Shown piece after piece: positions 17,044 to 25,735 of a stretch of DNA of 64,000 bases. Both the position numbers and the translations under genes were made by a program. Below the pieces are notes generated by a model. It saw only the letters and a program-made list of their open reading frames with translations, had not been told where the DNA came from and ran no database searches. Every line of letters starts with the position of its first letter. The stretch's first letter is position 1. Location: the NCBI GenBank assembly GCA_048595745.1, contig CP184361.1. One strand, 5' to 3'. This DNA is from Aquipseudomonas alcaligenes_A (GTDB lineage: Bacteria > Pseudomonadota > Gammaproteobacteria > Pseudomonadales > Pseudomonadaceae).

Positions 17044-18357
17044 TCACGCGGCCTGAATCGCCGGCGCGCCGCGCAGGCGGTCGAAAACCACCGCGACCAG
17101 CAGGGTCAGCGCCACCGGCAGCAGCCAGCCAAGGCCTTCGGCAGCCAGCGGCAGGTGGGCAAACACGCCCGGCACCAGGCCCTTGAAACCGGCGGCATTG
17201 AACGCATCGACCAGGCCGAATACCAGCGTCACCGCCATCACCGGCACGAACACGCGCGGCGACGAGCGCCAGAACCCGTCCAGCAGGCTCAGCGCGACCA
17301 GCACGATGGCCAGCGGATAGAGACCGACCAGCACCGGCACCGACACGCTGATCAGTTGGGTCAGACCCTGGTTGGCCACCAGCAGGCTGAACACGCCGAA
17401 AGTCAGCACCACGGCGCGATAGGACACTGGCAGCAGCTTGCTGAAGTACTCGCCACAGGCGGTCAGCAGCCCCACCGCCGTGGTCAGGCAGGCCAGGGTG
17501 ATGACCACCGCCAGCAGCAGGCTGCCGTAGATGCCGAAGGTGTGCTCGACATAGGTCGTAAGGATCTGCACGCCGTTCTGCGCATCACCGGCGATGCCCT
17601 GGCTGGTGGCACCGAGGTAGAACAGCGCCAGGTAGACCAGCGACAGGCCAATCGCAGCGATGACGCCGGCGATCACCGAATAGCGGGTAATCAGTGCACT
17701 GTCACGTACGCCACGGTCCTTGATCGCGGTGGCGATGACGATGCCGAATACCAGCGCGCCCAGGGTATCCATGGTCAGGTAACCCTGCAGGAAACCCTGT
17801 ACGAAAGGCATTGCCTCATAGGCTTCGGCGCTCTGGCCGATTTCGCCGGCGGGAGCCAGCAGGGCTGCGCCACCGAGCACCAGCAGAGCAGCCAGCAGCA
17901 CCGGGGTGATGAACTTGCCGATGCTGTCGACCAGCTTGCCCGGATTCAGGGCGAGGAACAGCACGGCGGCAAAGTAGGTCAGCGTATACAGGCCCAGCGC
18001 CAGCGGCTCGTTGCCGACAAAGGGCGCCACGCCCATTTCGAAGGACACCACGGCGGTACGCGGGGTGGCGAACAGCGGGCCGATGGCCAGGTAAACGGCC
18101 ACCGCCAGCAGCGTGCCGGCACGCCGACCAAGCGGAGCGGTCAGTTCCGGCATGCCGCCACCGACACGAGCGAGGGCCACCACCGTGAGCAGCGGCAGGC
18201 CGACACCGGTGATCAGGAAACCGAACGCGGCGGACCAGACATTGGCTCCGGCGGCCATGCCGGCGCTGGGCGGAAAGATGATGTTGCCGGCGCCCAGGAA
18301 CAGGGCAAAGGTCATGAAGCCAAGGGCCAGGAGGTCGAGGCTATTCAAGCGATTCAT
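17044..18357 (-). CDS. brnQ: Branched-chain amino acid carrier BrnQ/BraB
   Basis: 437 aa inner-membrane symporter for leucine, isoleucine and valine. About twelve hydrophobic spans are present, with the family N-terminus LALGFMTFALFLGAGNIIFPP. I start at the ATG at 18357 (MNRLNSLDLL); a GTG five codons earlier is possible. It is preceded by a 241-bp leader with marked potential structure. Confidence 0.93.
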   Translation of the reverse strand: MNRLNSLDLLALGFMTFALFLGAGNIIFPPSAGMAAGANVWSAAFGFLITGVGLPLLTVVALARVGGGMPELTAPLGRRAGTLLAVAVYLAIGPLFATPRTAVVSFEMGVAPFVGNEPLALGLYTLTYFAAVLFLALNPGKLVDSIGKFITPVLLAALLVLGGAALLAPAGEIGQSAEAYEAMPFVQGFLQGYLTMDTLGALVFGIVIATAIKDRGVRDSALITRYSVIAGVIAAIGLSLVYLALFYLGATSQGIAGDAQNGVQILTTYVEHTFGIYGSLLLAVVITLACLTTAVGLLTACGEYFSKLLPVSYRAVVLTFGVFSLLVANQGLTQLISVSVPVLVGLYPLAIVLVALSLLDGFWRSSPRVFVPVMAVTLVFGLVDAFNAAGFKGLVPGVFAHLPLAAEGLGWLLPVALTLLVAVVFDRLRGAPAIQAA

Positions 18358-18598
18358 ACAGAGCGTTACCACAGGCAGAAATTCGGAAATCCAGGGGCTC
18401 GCCTTGAGGTTCGGTGAGCGTCATCTCTCCGGATGGGATGAGACCGCTAAGCGGCGACCACACCTTGTGAGTGGCGGTCGCCGGGGCGCGGCCACCTTAA
18501 TGGATAGCCTCCAGCAGAGCGACCGGAGCTGGTCGGCTGGTCGGGCAGGGGCAAGTGGATGTCGCAAATCTGTAAGCAAGCTGACTGAATGAACAACT
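18358..18598 (-). promoter_or_regulatory. Long structured leader of brnQ
   Basis: The 241 bp between the chemoreceptor stop and brnQ hold a strong stem: GGCGACC near 18481 pairs with GGTCGCC near 18454 around a CAC/GTG inner pair. A 27-codon reading frame (18341-18424, starting MTLTEPQ) follows a GGAG and overlaps the brnQ start in another frame. It is not rich in Ile, Leu or Val codons, so a classical attenuation peptide is unlikely. Confidence 0.35.
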
Positions 18599-20560
18599 TC
18601 AGATGCGGAACTGTGCAATCAACCGGTGCAGCTGATCTTCCATCTGCTTGATACGACTGGCCGCCGTGCGTGTTTGCTCGACGGTGGCGAAGGTATGCGC
18701 GTTGATGTCGCTGGCCCTGGCGGCGCCCTCTCCGACTGTTCCCGCGACGTGCGCCTGCTCCACGGCGGCATGTGTGATGTGCTGGATGGTCTGATCGATG
18801 GCGGCCACTGCAGTGGCGATCTCGATCAGGGCTGCGCTCGCCTGCTCGGCCCGTTGCCCGGCATCGCGCACTGCATGCTGACTCTCTCCCATCGTGTCAC
18901 TGGCCGCGCGAGTGCGTTGCTGCAGGGTCTGGATGATTTCCTGGATCTCCTGGGTGGACTGCTGGGTGCGCTGGGCCAGTGAGCGTACTTCGTCCGCCAC
19001 CACCGCGAAACCGCGTCCCTGCTCGCCGGCACGGGCTGCCTCGATAGCAGCATTAAGCGCCAGCAAGTTGGTCTGTTCGGCAATCGCGCGGATCACCTCG
19101 AGTACCGAACCGATCCGCTCACTGTCGGCGCGCAACGATTCGACCTCACCAGACAGTCGGGAAAACTGCCCAGCCAGCTGCTGCATGCTATTGAGGTTAC
19201 CCTCGACTCGGCTGCGACCTTGCTCGGCGGTGCTCAGAGCCTGCCCAGACAGTTCGGCGGCCTGCTCTGCACGACGCGCCATGTCCTGGGCACTGGCCGC
19301 CATCTGCGCCATGGCCGAGGCGGTATGCTGGCTCTCGTCGCGTTGTTGCTCGACATCTCGGTGGGCTGAATCGGCCGAGGCCTGCAACTGATCCGCTTCA
19401 CGCTCCAGGGTGGCTGATGCGCTGGTTACCTCGGCGACGGTCTGGCGGATCTTCTCGACGAAGGTATTGAAGCTCAGCGCCAACGCGCCGAGGTCATCTC
19501 GCCCCTGGATGGGTAAACGGCGAGTCAGGTCGCCTTCTCCCTCAGCGATATCTCTGAGCATCAGGTTGATCCGACCGATGGTGCCGACCAGCGCGCGACC
19601 AACACCATATGCCAGTGCCCCGCCGAACAGCAGGGCGACCAGCACCAACCCCCACTGCACCCGATTGACTTGCGCGGCCGTATCATCCACCGCCTGCCCC
19701 GCCTCGCTCATGGCCCGCATGATGCTGGCCTGGAGATCGGCCGCACGCTGGGCGATCTGCGGCTCCAGCGCGTCCATTTTCTGCAAGGTGGCGTTTCGTG
19801 CACGCACCAGCTCAGCGGCCCTCTCCGCTGCGGCCTTGTACTTTTCCAAGCTCTGCAGTGCCCCGCTGAGCTTGTCCTGGGTACTCTGGCTGCTGGTCCG
19901 CTGCAGCAACGCACTCATGCTGCTCTGGGCGAAGCTCAGCTCACGCGCATAGGCCTTGGCCTGTTCCTCCTGGTTCTCCTGCAGGAACTGATAGAAGTAC
20001 TGGCTACCGAGCAGCAGATGGCGCATCGCCGCACTGGAGTAGAACACCGCATCCAGGTTGAAATCCTGCTGGGCATTCTCCAGCACCGAAGTCAGGGCCT
20101 TCTCGATCGCCGGGCCATGCAGCCCCAACTCCCCTGCCACCAGTGCCTGACGCTGCTGGCTCAGTGGCACCAACTGCGTACGGAACAGCTCGCTGTACTC
20201 CCGGCGCAGGCCCTCGATATCTGCCAGAAGCTGCTGATGTTGTGGCTCCTGCAGGCGCGACGCCGTCGCTTGCTGCAGGCCTTGCAGGCGCTGCTCAAGC
20301 TCAGTCACCTGTTGCGCAACCGCCGCGTCACCACTGCGGGCATACAACTGCACCGCGAGTTGCAGACGAGCCGTGGCGTCCGCCAACTGTGCCAGTTGCT
20401 CAAGGCTGGGCCCGAGATCCTGCGTCACCGCCTGCACGCTCTGCGACACGCTGCGCAGGGATAGGCTGGAGACCACGCCGACAACGACCAGCAACGTGCA
20501 CAACACGGCTGGCGCAATGGCGATCTTGTGAGCAATGCGCAAATCGGCAAACCACTGCAT
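18599..20560 (-). CDS. Methyl-accepting chemotaxis protein
   Basis: 653 aa transmembrane chemoreceptor. TM1 is at about residues 12-33, then a periplasmic region of about 268 residues that looks all-helical, TM2 at about 303-321, a HAMP domain to about 376, and the signalling domain with the hairpin-tip segment IRAIAEQTNLLALNAAIEAA. The sensor length suits a helical bimodular (HBM) domain, a class including receptors for TCA intermediates; this is inference. It stands between brnQ and the sdh-suc operon as a single gene. Confidence 0.9.
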   Translation of the reverse strand: MQWFADLRIAHKIAIAPAVLCTLLVVVGVVSSLSLRSVSQSVQAVTQDLGPSLEQLAQLADATARLQLAVQLYARSGDAAVAQQVTELEQRLQGLQQATASRLQEPQHQQLLADIEGLRREYSELFRTQLVPLSQQRQALVAGELGLHGPAIEKALTSVLENAQQDFNLDAVFYSSAAMRHLLLGSQYFYQFLQENQEEQAKAYARELSFAQSSMSALLQRTSSQSTQDKLSGALQSLEKYKAAAERAAELVRARNATLQKMDALEPQIAQRAADLQASIMRAMSEAGQAVDDTAAQVNRVQWGLVLVALLFGGALAYGVGRALVGTIGRINLMLRDIAEGEGDLTRRLPIQGRDDLGALALSFNTFVEKIRQTVAEVTSASATLEREADQLQASADSAHRDVEQQRDESQHTASAMAQMAASAQDMARRAEQAAELSGQALSTAEQGRSRVEGNLNSMQQLAGQFSRLSGEVESLRADSERIGSVLEVIRAIAEQTNLLALNAAIEAARAGEQGRGFAVVADEVRSLAQRTQQSTQEIQEIIQTLQQRTRAASDTMGESQHAVRDAGQRAEQASAALIEIATAVAAIDQTIQHITHAAVEQAHVAGTVGEGAARASDINAHTFATVEQTRTAASRIKQMEDQLHRLIAQFRI

Positions 20561-20650
20561 GCGCGAGCACCCTCTGTGGCGGCGAGATGATGTTCAAGCC
20601 ATAGGCAGCGTATCGACCATTCGCTTGAGACACTTGAAGTCTAGAAAAGA

Positions 20651-20676
20651 AAAAGGCCGCCCGGAGGCGGCCTTTT
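20651..20676. terminator. Intrinsic terminator of the sdh-suc operon
   Basis: AAAAGGCCGCC-CGGA-GGCGGCCTTTT, a perfect 11-bp stem 17 bp after the sucD stop. On the minus strand it is followed by a T-rich run. Confidence 0.9.
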
Positions 20677-20692
20677 CGCAATCAAGTCAGCC

Positions 20693-21580
20693 TCAGGCCT
20701 TCTTGACTTCCCAACCGGTCAGCTCGGCCAGGGCCTTGCCGATGTCGGCCAGGGAACGCACGGTTTTCACACCGGCGTCCTGCAGAGCGGCGAACTTCTC
20801 GTCCGCAGTACCCTTGCCACCGGAGATGATGGCACCGGCGTGGCCCATGCGCTTGCCGGGCGGCGCAGTCACACCAGCGATGTAGGACACCACCGGCTTG
20901 GTCACGTTGGCCTTGATGTAGGCCGCGGCTTCTTCTTCAGCGCTGCCGCCGATCTCACCGATCATGACGATCGCTTCGGTCTTCGGGTCTTCCTGGAACA
21001 GCTTCAGGATGTCGATGAAGTTGGAGCCCGGGATCGGGTCGCCACCGATGCCCACGCAGGTGGACTGGCCGAAGCCGGCGTCGGTGGTCTGCTTCACGGC
21101 TTCATAGGTCAGGGTGCCGGAACGCGACACGATGCCTACCTTGCCCGGCAGGTGGATGTGACCCGGCATGATGCCGATCTTGCACTCGCCGGGAGTGATC
21201 ACGCCCGGGCAGTTCGGGCCGATCAGGCGTACGCCCAGCTCGTCGCACTTGACCTTGGCGTCCAGCATGTCGAGGGTCGGGATGCCTTCGGTGATGCACA
21301 CGATCAGCTTGATGCCGCCGTTGGCAGCTTCCAGGATCGAGTCCTTGCAGAACGGAGCCGGAACGTAGATCACGGACGCATCGGCGCCAGTGGCTTCGAC
21401 AGCTTCCTTGACGGTGTTGAACACCGGCAGGCCCAGGTGGGTGGTGCCACCCTTGCCCGGAGTCACGCCGCCAACCATCTTGGTGCCGTAGGCGATGGCT
21501 TGTTCGCTGTGGAAAGTACCCTGCGAGCCGGTGAAGCCCTGGCAGATGACTTTGGTGTCTTTATTGATCAGGACGCTCAT
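20693..21580 (-). CDS. sucD: Succinyl-CoA synthetase alpha subunit
   Basis: 295 aa. With SucC it converts succinyl-CoA to succinate with nucleotide triphosphate formation in the TCA cycle. The N-terminal CoA-binding region (GFTGSQGTFHSEQAI), the segment GPNCPGVI and the phosphohistidine loop GHAGAIISGGKGTA are all visible. Its ATG shares one base with the sucC stop (TAATG), so translation is coupled. Last gene of the nine-gene operon. Confidence 0.97.
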   Translation of the reverse strand: MSVLINKDTKVICQGFTGSQGTFHSEQAIAYGTKMVGGVTPGKGGTTHLGLPVFNTVKEAVEATGADASVIYVPAPFCKDSILEAANGGIKLIVCITEGIPTLDMLDAKVKCDELGVRLIGPNCPGVITPGECKIGIMPGHIHLPGKVGIVSRSGTLTYEAVKQTTDAGFGQSTCVGIGGDPIPGSNFIDILKLFQEDPKTEAIVMIGEIGGSAEEEAAAYIKANVTKPVVSYIAGVTAPPGKRMGHAGAIISGGKGTADEKFAALQDAGVKTVRSLADIGKALAELTGWEVKKA

Positions 21581-22746
21581 TACTTGCCCTCCGCGGCTTT
21601 GACGACCTGCTGGGCAGCGTCGGTGAGGCTGGTAGCCGCGATGATGTTCAGACCGCTGTCGGCCAGGACCTTGGCGCCCAGCTCGGCATTGTTACCTTCC
21701 AGACGGACCACGACCGGTACTTTCACGCCGACTTCTTTCACGGCGCCGATGATGCCTTCGGCGATCATGTCGCAGCGCACGATGCCGCCGAAGATGTTCA
21801 CCAGTACGGCAGCGACGTTGCTGTCGGACAGGATGATCTTGAAGGCTTCGGTTACGCGCTCTTTGGTCGCGCCGCCGCCGACGTCGAGGAAGTTGGCCGG
21901 CTTGCCGCCGTGCAGGTTGACGATGTCCATGGTACCCATGGCCAGACCGGCACCGTTGACCATGCAACCGATGTTGCCTTCCAGCGCAACGTAGTTCAGC
22001 TCCCACTTCTGCGCATGGGCTTCACGCGCATCGTCCTGGGACGGGTCGTGCATGGCGCGCAGCTTGGGCTGACGGTACATGGCGTTGGAGTCGATGTTGA
22101 TCTTGGCGTCCAGGCAGTGCAGGTTGCCGTCCTTCTTGATCACCAGCGGGTTCACCTCCAGCAGCGCCAGGTCGTAGTCCTGGAACAGCTTGGCCAGGCC
22201 CACGAAGATGTGGGTGAACTGCTTGATCTGGTCGCCCTGCAGGCCCAGCTGGAAGGCCAGCTCGCGGCCCTGGTAAGGCTGTGCGCCAACCAGCGGATCG
22301 ATGGTGGCCTTGAGGATCTTCTCGGGAGTCTCGTGGGCAACTTTCTCGATGTCCACGCCACCTTCGGTGGAGGCCATGAACACGATACGGCGGCTGGAAC
22401 GGTCGACGACGGCGCCGAGGTACAGCTCCTTGTCGATGTCGGTGCAGGACTCAACCAGAATCTTGCTGACCGGCTGGCCATTGGCGTCTGTCTGGTAGGT
22501 CACCAGACGCTTGCCCAGCCACTGGGCGGCGAACGCCTTGGCGTCTTCCTTGTTCTTGACCAGCTTGACGCCGCCCGCTTTACCGCGGCCACCGGCGTGC
22601 ACCTGGGCTTTGACAACCCACTCGCTGCCACCGATCTTTTCGCAGGCCGCAGCCGCTTCTTCCGGGGTGTCAACGGCATAGCCAGTGGATACCGGCAGGC
22701 CGTATTCAGCGAACAGCTGCTTACCCTGATACTCGTGAAGATTCAT
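21580..22746 (-). CDS. sucC: Succinyl-CoA synthetase beta subunit
   Basis: 388 aa nucleotide-binding partner of SucD. The N-terminal ATP-grasp domain (MNLHEYQGKQLFAEYGLPVS, then KAQVHAGGRGKAGGVK) and the C-terminal ligase domain with NIFGGIVRCDMIAEGI are typical. It lies 189 bp after lpdG, behind a region with two stems, which may separate its translation or mRNA stability from sucAB-lpdG. Confidence 0.97.
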   Translation of the reverse strand: MNLHEYQGKQLFAEYGLPVSTGYAVDTPEEAAAACEKIGGSEWVVKAQVHAGGRGKAGGVKLVKNKEDAKAFAAQWLGKRLVTYQTDANGQPVSKILVESCTDIDKELYLGAVVDRSSRRIVFMASTEGGVDIEKVAHETPEKILKATIDPLVGAQPYQGRELAFQLGLQGDQIKQFTHIFVGLAKLFQDYDLALLEVNPLVIKKDGNLHCLDAKINIDSNAMYRQPKLRAMHDPSQDDAREAHAQKWELNYVALEGNIGCMVNGAGLAMGTMDIVNLHGGKPANFLDVGGGATKERVTEAFKIILSDSNVAAVLVNIFGGIVRCDMIAEGIIGAVKEVGVKVPVVVRLEGNNAELGAKVLADSGLNIIAATSLTDAAQQVVKAAEGK

Positions 22747-22935
22747 GCTTATCTACCGTTCTTCGTTTAGGTATTGCGCATTTCGGCGCTGCGCTCATGG
22801 CACCGCGCCACCTGTGACTGCACTGGTTAGCAGTCCGACGGGCATTCCTGCGACAGACTCTTGCAAGCCGCCACGGGCCGCCCGCCGTGGTTTTTCCTGA
22901 TCTGGGCACCTCGGATATCGAGGTGCCCACACGCA
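22747..22935 (-). promoter_or_regulatory. Structured lpdG-sucC intergenic leader
   Basis: Contains the perfect stem GGGCACCTCG-GATAT-CGAGGTGCCC (22904-22928) and a second stem CCACGG/CCGTGG (22871-22890). Neither has a following T run. A candidate cis RNA called sucC has been described upstream of sucC in pseudomonads; this region is in the right place, but I cannot check the consensus. Confidence 0.5.
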
Positions 22936-24372
22936 TCAGCGCTTCTTGCGATTGGCGATGTGGATGGCGTGGCCATTCACCGCCAGAGCCGCTTCGTGCA
23001 GCGCTTCGGACAGCGTCGGGTGCGAGAACACCATCATGCCCAGGTCTTCGGCACTGGTGCCGAACTCCATACCGATGGCGCCCTGCTGGACCAGCTCGGC
23101 GGCGCTCGGGCCGATTACGTGCACGCCCAGCACGCGGTCGGTCTTGGCATCGGCGATGACCTTCACCAGACCGGCGGTGTCGTTGGCGGCCATGGCGCGG
23201 CCGCTGGCAGCGAACGGGAAGGTACCGACGTTGATCTCGACGCCTTCGGCCTTGAGCTGTTGCTCGGTCTTGCCGACCCAGGCGATTTCCGGGTGGGTGT
23301 AGATCACCGACGGGACCAGGTCGTAGTTCATCTGCGCCTTGTGGCCCTTGATGCGCTCTGCAACCATCACGCCCTCTTCCGAGGCCTTGTGCGCCAGCAT
23401 CGCGCCTCGCACCACGTCACCGATGGCGTAGACGCCCGGCACGCTGGTTTCGCACTGGTCGTTGACGAAGATGAAGCCACGCTCGTCCAGGGTCACGCCG
23501 CTGTCGGCGGCCAGCAGATTGGTGGTTACCGGGCGACGGCCGACGGCGACGATCAGCTTGTCGAAGGTCAGCTTCTGCTCGCCGGTGGCGTCGGTGAAGG
23601 TCACAGTCACCTGCTTCTTCTTCACTTCGCTGCCGGTTACGCGGGCGCCCAGGCGGATGTCCAGACCCTGCTTGCTGAAGATCTTCAGGGCTTCCTTGGA
23701 GATTTGCTCATCGGCGGCGGCGAGGAACTTGTCCATGGCCTCCAGCACGGTCACTTCGGCACCCAGACGGGCCCACACCGAACCCAGCTCAAGACCGATC
23801 ACGCCAGCGCCGATCACGCCCAGCTTCTTCGGTACGGCCTGGAATTCCAGCGCGCCGGTGGAATCGACGATGACGTCCTGGTCGACCGGAGCCGGCGGAA
23901 TATCCACCGGGCGCGAGCCGGAAGCGAGAATCACGTTCTCGACCTCGACCACCTGGACGGAGCCGTCCAGACCGGTGACTTCAACCTTCTTGCCGGCCAG
24001 GAGCTTACCGTGGCCTTCCAGCAGGGTGACGCCATTGGACTTGAACAGCCCGGCAACGCCGCCAGTCAGGTTCTTGATGATGGTGTTCTTGCGCGCGACC
24101 ATCTGCGGTACGTCGATGGTGACGCCCTTGGCCTCGATGCCATGGACTTTGAAGCCTTCGTGGGCCTCGTGGTACTTGTAGGAGCTGTCCAGCAGCGCCT
24201 TCGACGGAATGCAGCCGACGTTCAGGCAGGTGCCGCCCAGGGCGACCTTGCCGTCCTTGTCCTGGTACTTCTCGATGCAGGCGGTCTTCAGGCCGAGTTG
24301 CGCGGCCTTGATGGCGGCCACGTAGCCCCCTGGGCCCGCGCCAATCACTACCACGTCGAATTTCTGGGTCAT
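22936..24372 (-). CDS. lpdG: Dihydrolipoyl dehydrogenase (2-oxoglutarate complex E3)
   Basis: 478 aa flavoprotein that reoxidises dihydrolipoyl groups of the E2 component with NAD+. The N-terminal FAD site GAGPGGYVAA, the redox disulfide C49/C54 in GGTCLNVGCIPS, and a C-terminal dimerisation domain with HPTLSEALHEAA are present. Position after sucB matches the Pseudomonas E3 called LpdG. Confidence 0.95.
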   Translation of the reverse strand: MTQKFDVVVIGAGPGGYVAAIKAAQLGLKTACIEKYQDKDGKVALGGTCLNVGCIPSKALLDSSYKYHEAHEGFKVHGIEAKGVTIDVPQMVARKNTIIKNLTGGVAGLFKSNGVTLLEGHGKLLAGKKVEVTGLDGSVQVVEVENVILASGSRPVDIPPAPVDQDVIVDSTGALEFQAVPKKLGVIGAGVIGLELGSVWARLGAEVTVLEAMDKFLAAADEQISKEALKIFSKQGLDIRLGARVTGSEVKKKQVTVTFTDATGEQKLTFDKLIVAVGRRPVTTNLLAADSGVTLDERGFIFVNDQCETSVPGVYAIGDVVRGAMLAHKASEEGVMVAERIKGHKAQMNYDLVPSVIYTHPEIAWVGKTEQQLKAEGVEINVGTFPFAASGRAMAANDTAGLVKVIADAKTDRVLGVHVIGPSAAELVQQGAIGMEFGTSAEDLGMMVFSHPTLSEALHEAALAVNGHAIHIANRKKR

Positions 24373-24398
24373 AACTCATTCCTTCTCGAATAAAACCG

Positions 24399-24421
24399 GG
24401 CGGTTCCTTGTGAGAACCGCC
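24399..24421 (-). other. Intercistronic hairpin sucB-lpdG
   Basis: GGCGGTTC-CTTGTGA-GAACCGCC, a perfect 8-bp stem in the 68-bp gap. With no T run, it is probably an mRNA stability or processing element rather than a terminator. Confidence 0.6.
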
Positions 24422-24440
24422 TTATTGCGCAGCTCCGGGA

Positions 24441-25664
24441 TCAGATGTCCAGCAGCAGGCGAGCCGGGTCTTCCAGCAGGTTCTTGATGGTGACGAGGAA
24501 GCTCACCGCTTCCTTGCCATCGATCAGACGGTGATCGTAGGACAGCGCCAGGTACATCATCGGGCGGATCACGACCTGGCCGTTGATGGCCACTGGACGC
24601 TGGATGATGTTGTGCATGCCGAGGATCGCGGCCTGCGGCGGGTTGACGATCGGGGTCGACATCATCGAGCCGAAGGTGCCGCCGTTGGTGATGGTGAAGG
24701 TGCCACCGGTCATCTCTTCGATCGACAGCTTGCCGTCACGGGCCTTCTTGCCGAAGGTGGCGATGCCGTTCTCGACTTCGGCCAGGCTCATCAGCTCGGC
24801 GTTGCGCAGCACCGGAACCACCAGGCCACGGTCGCTGGACACGGCCACGCCGATGTCTTGGTAGCCGTGGTAGACGATGTCGTTGCCATCGATCGAGGCG
24901 TTGACCGCCGGGAAGCGCTTGAGCGCTTCGACCGCGGCCTTGACGAAGAAGGACATGAAGCCCAGGCGCACGCCGTTGTGGGTCTTCTCGAACAGGTCCT
25001 TGTACTTCGAACGCAGGGCCATGACTTCATGCATGTCCACTTCGTTGAAGGTGGTCAGCATGGCCATGGTCGACTGGGCTTCGACCAGACGCTCAGCCAC
25101 CTTGGCACGCAGGCGGGTCATCGGCACGCGCTTCTCGACGCGATCGCCGGCGGCGAACACCGGTGCCTCGGCAGCCGGGGCGGCCGGCTTGGCGGCAGCG
25201 GCCGGCGCGGAGTTCTTGGCGGCGACGGCTGCAACGGCGTCTTCCTTGGTGACGCGACCGCCTTTGCCGGTACCGACGATGGCGTTCGGGTCGATACCGC
25301 CCTCCTCGGCAATCTTGCGCGCGGCAGGCGACAGGATGGCGTCATCGCTGGCGGCGGCAGCGGCAGCCGGAGCGGCAGCAGCGGCGGCAGGCGCAGCAGC
25401 GGCCGGGGCGGCAGCAACAGCAGCGCCGGCGGCACCCAGCTTGCCCAGCAGTTCGCCGGACAGGACGGTATCCCCCTCGTTCTTGACGATTTCGGCGAGA
25501 ACGCCGTCGGCTTCGGCGAGTACTTCCATCACCACCTTGTCGGTTTCGATGTCGACGATCAGCTCATCGCGCTTGACCGCATCGCCCGGCTTCTTGTGCC
25601 AGGTGGCCACGGTGCCGTCGGCGACCGATTCCGGGAAGGTTGGGGCTTTGATCTCGATAGCCAT
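24441..25664 (-). CDS. sucB: Dihydrolipoyl succinyltransferase (2-oxoglutarate complex E2)
   Basis: 407 aa core enzyme of the 2-oxoglutarate dehydrogenase complex. A single lipoyl domain has the modified lysine K43 in ETDKVVMEV; a flexible Ala-rich linker (about residues 76-112) follows; the peripheral subunit-binding domain shows SPAARKIAEEGGIDPNAI; the catalytic domain ends with SYDHRLIDGKEA, H378 being the catalytic histidine. Gene order sucA-sucB-lpdG confirms the 2-oxoglutarate rather than pyruvate complex. Confidence 0.97.
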   Translation of the reverse strand: MAIEIKAPTFPESVADGTVATWHKKPGDAVKRDELIVDIETDKVVMEVLAEADGVLAEIVKNEGDTVLSGELLGKLGAAGAAVAAAPAAAAPAAAAAAPAAAAAASDDAILSPAARKIAEEGGIDPNAIVGTGKGGRVTKEDAVAAVAAKNSAPAAAAKPAAPAAEAPVFAAGDRVEKRVPMTRLRAKVAERLVEAQSTMAMLTTFNEVDMHEVMALRSKYKDLFEKTHNGVRLGFMSFFVKAAVEALKRFPAVNASIDGNDIVYHGYQDIGVAVSSDRGLVVPVLRNAELMSLAEVENGIATFGKKARDGKLSIEEMTGGTFTITNGGTFGSMMSTPIVNPPQAAILGMHNIIQRPVAINGQVVIRPMMYLALSYDHRLIDGKEAVSFLVTIKNLLEDPARLLLDI

Positions 25665-25695
25665 TGTGTGTGTTTCCTTAAATTCGTTTCTTCAG

Positions 25696-25721
25696 GGGGC
25701 GACGACCCATGCCGTCGCCCC
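25696..25721 (-). other. Intercistronic hairpin sucA-sucB
   Basis: GGGGCGACG-ACCCATGC-CGTCGCCCC, a perfect 9-bp stem in the 71-bp gap; no T run follows. Confidence 0.6.
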
Positions 25722-25735
25722 GATGCGCGAAGGCG

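Noticed and set aside
18358..18598. Possible glycine or manganese riboswitch before brnQ
   Set aside because: A GGAGAG segment recalls glycine aptamers, but the remaining conserved cores are absent.
24900..25450. Ala/Pro-rich low-complexity stretch in sucB as a possible repeat insertion
   Set aside because: This is the normal flexible linker between the lipoyl and binding domains of E2 enzymes.
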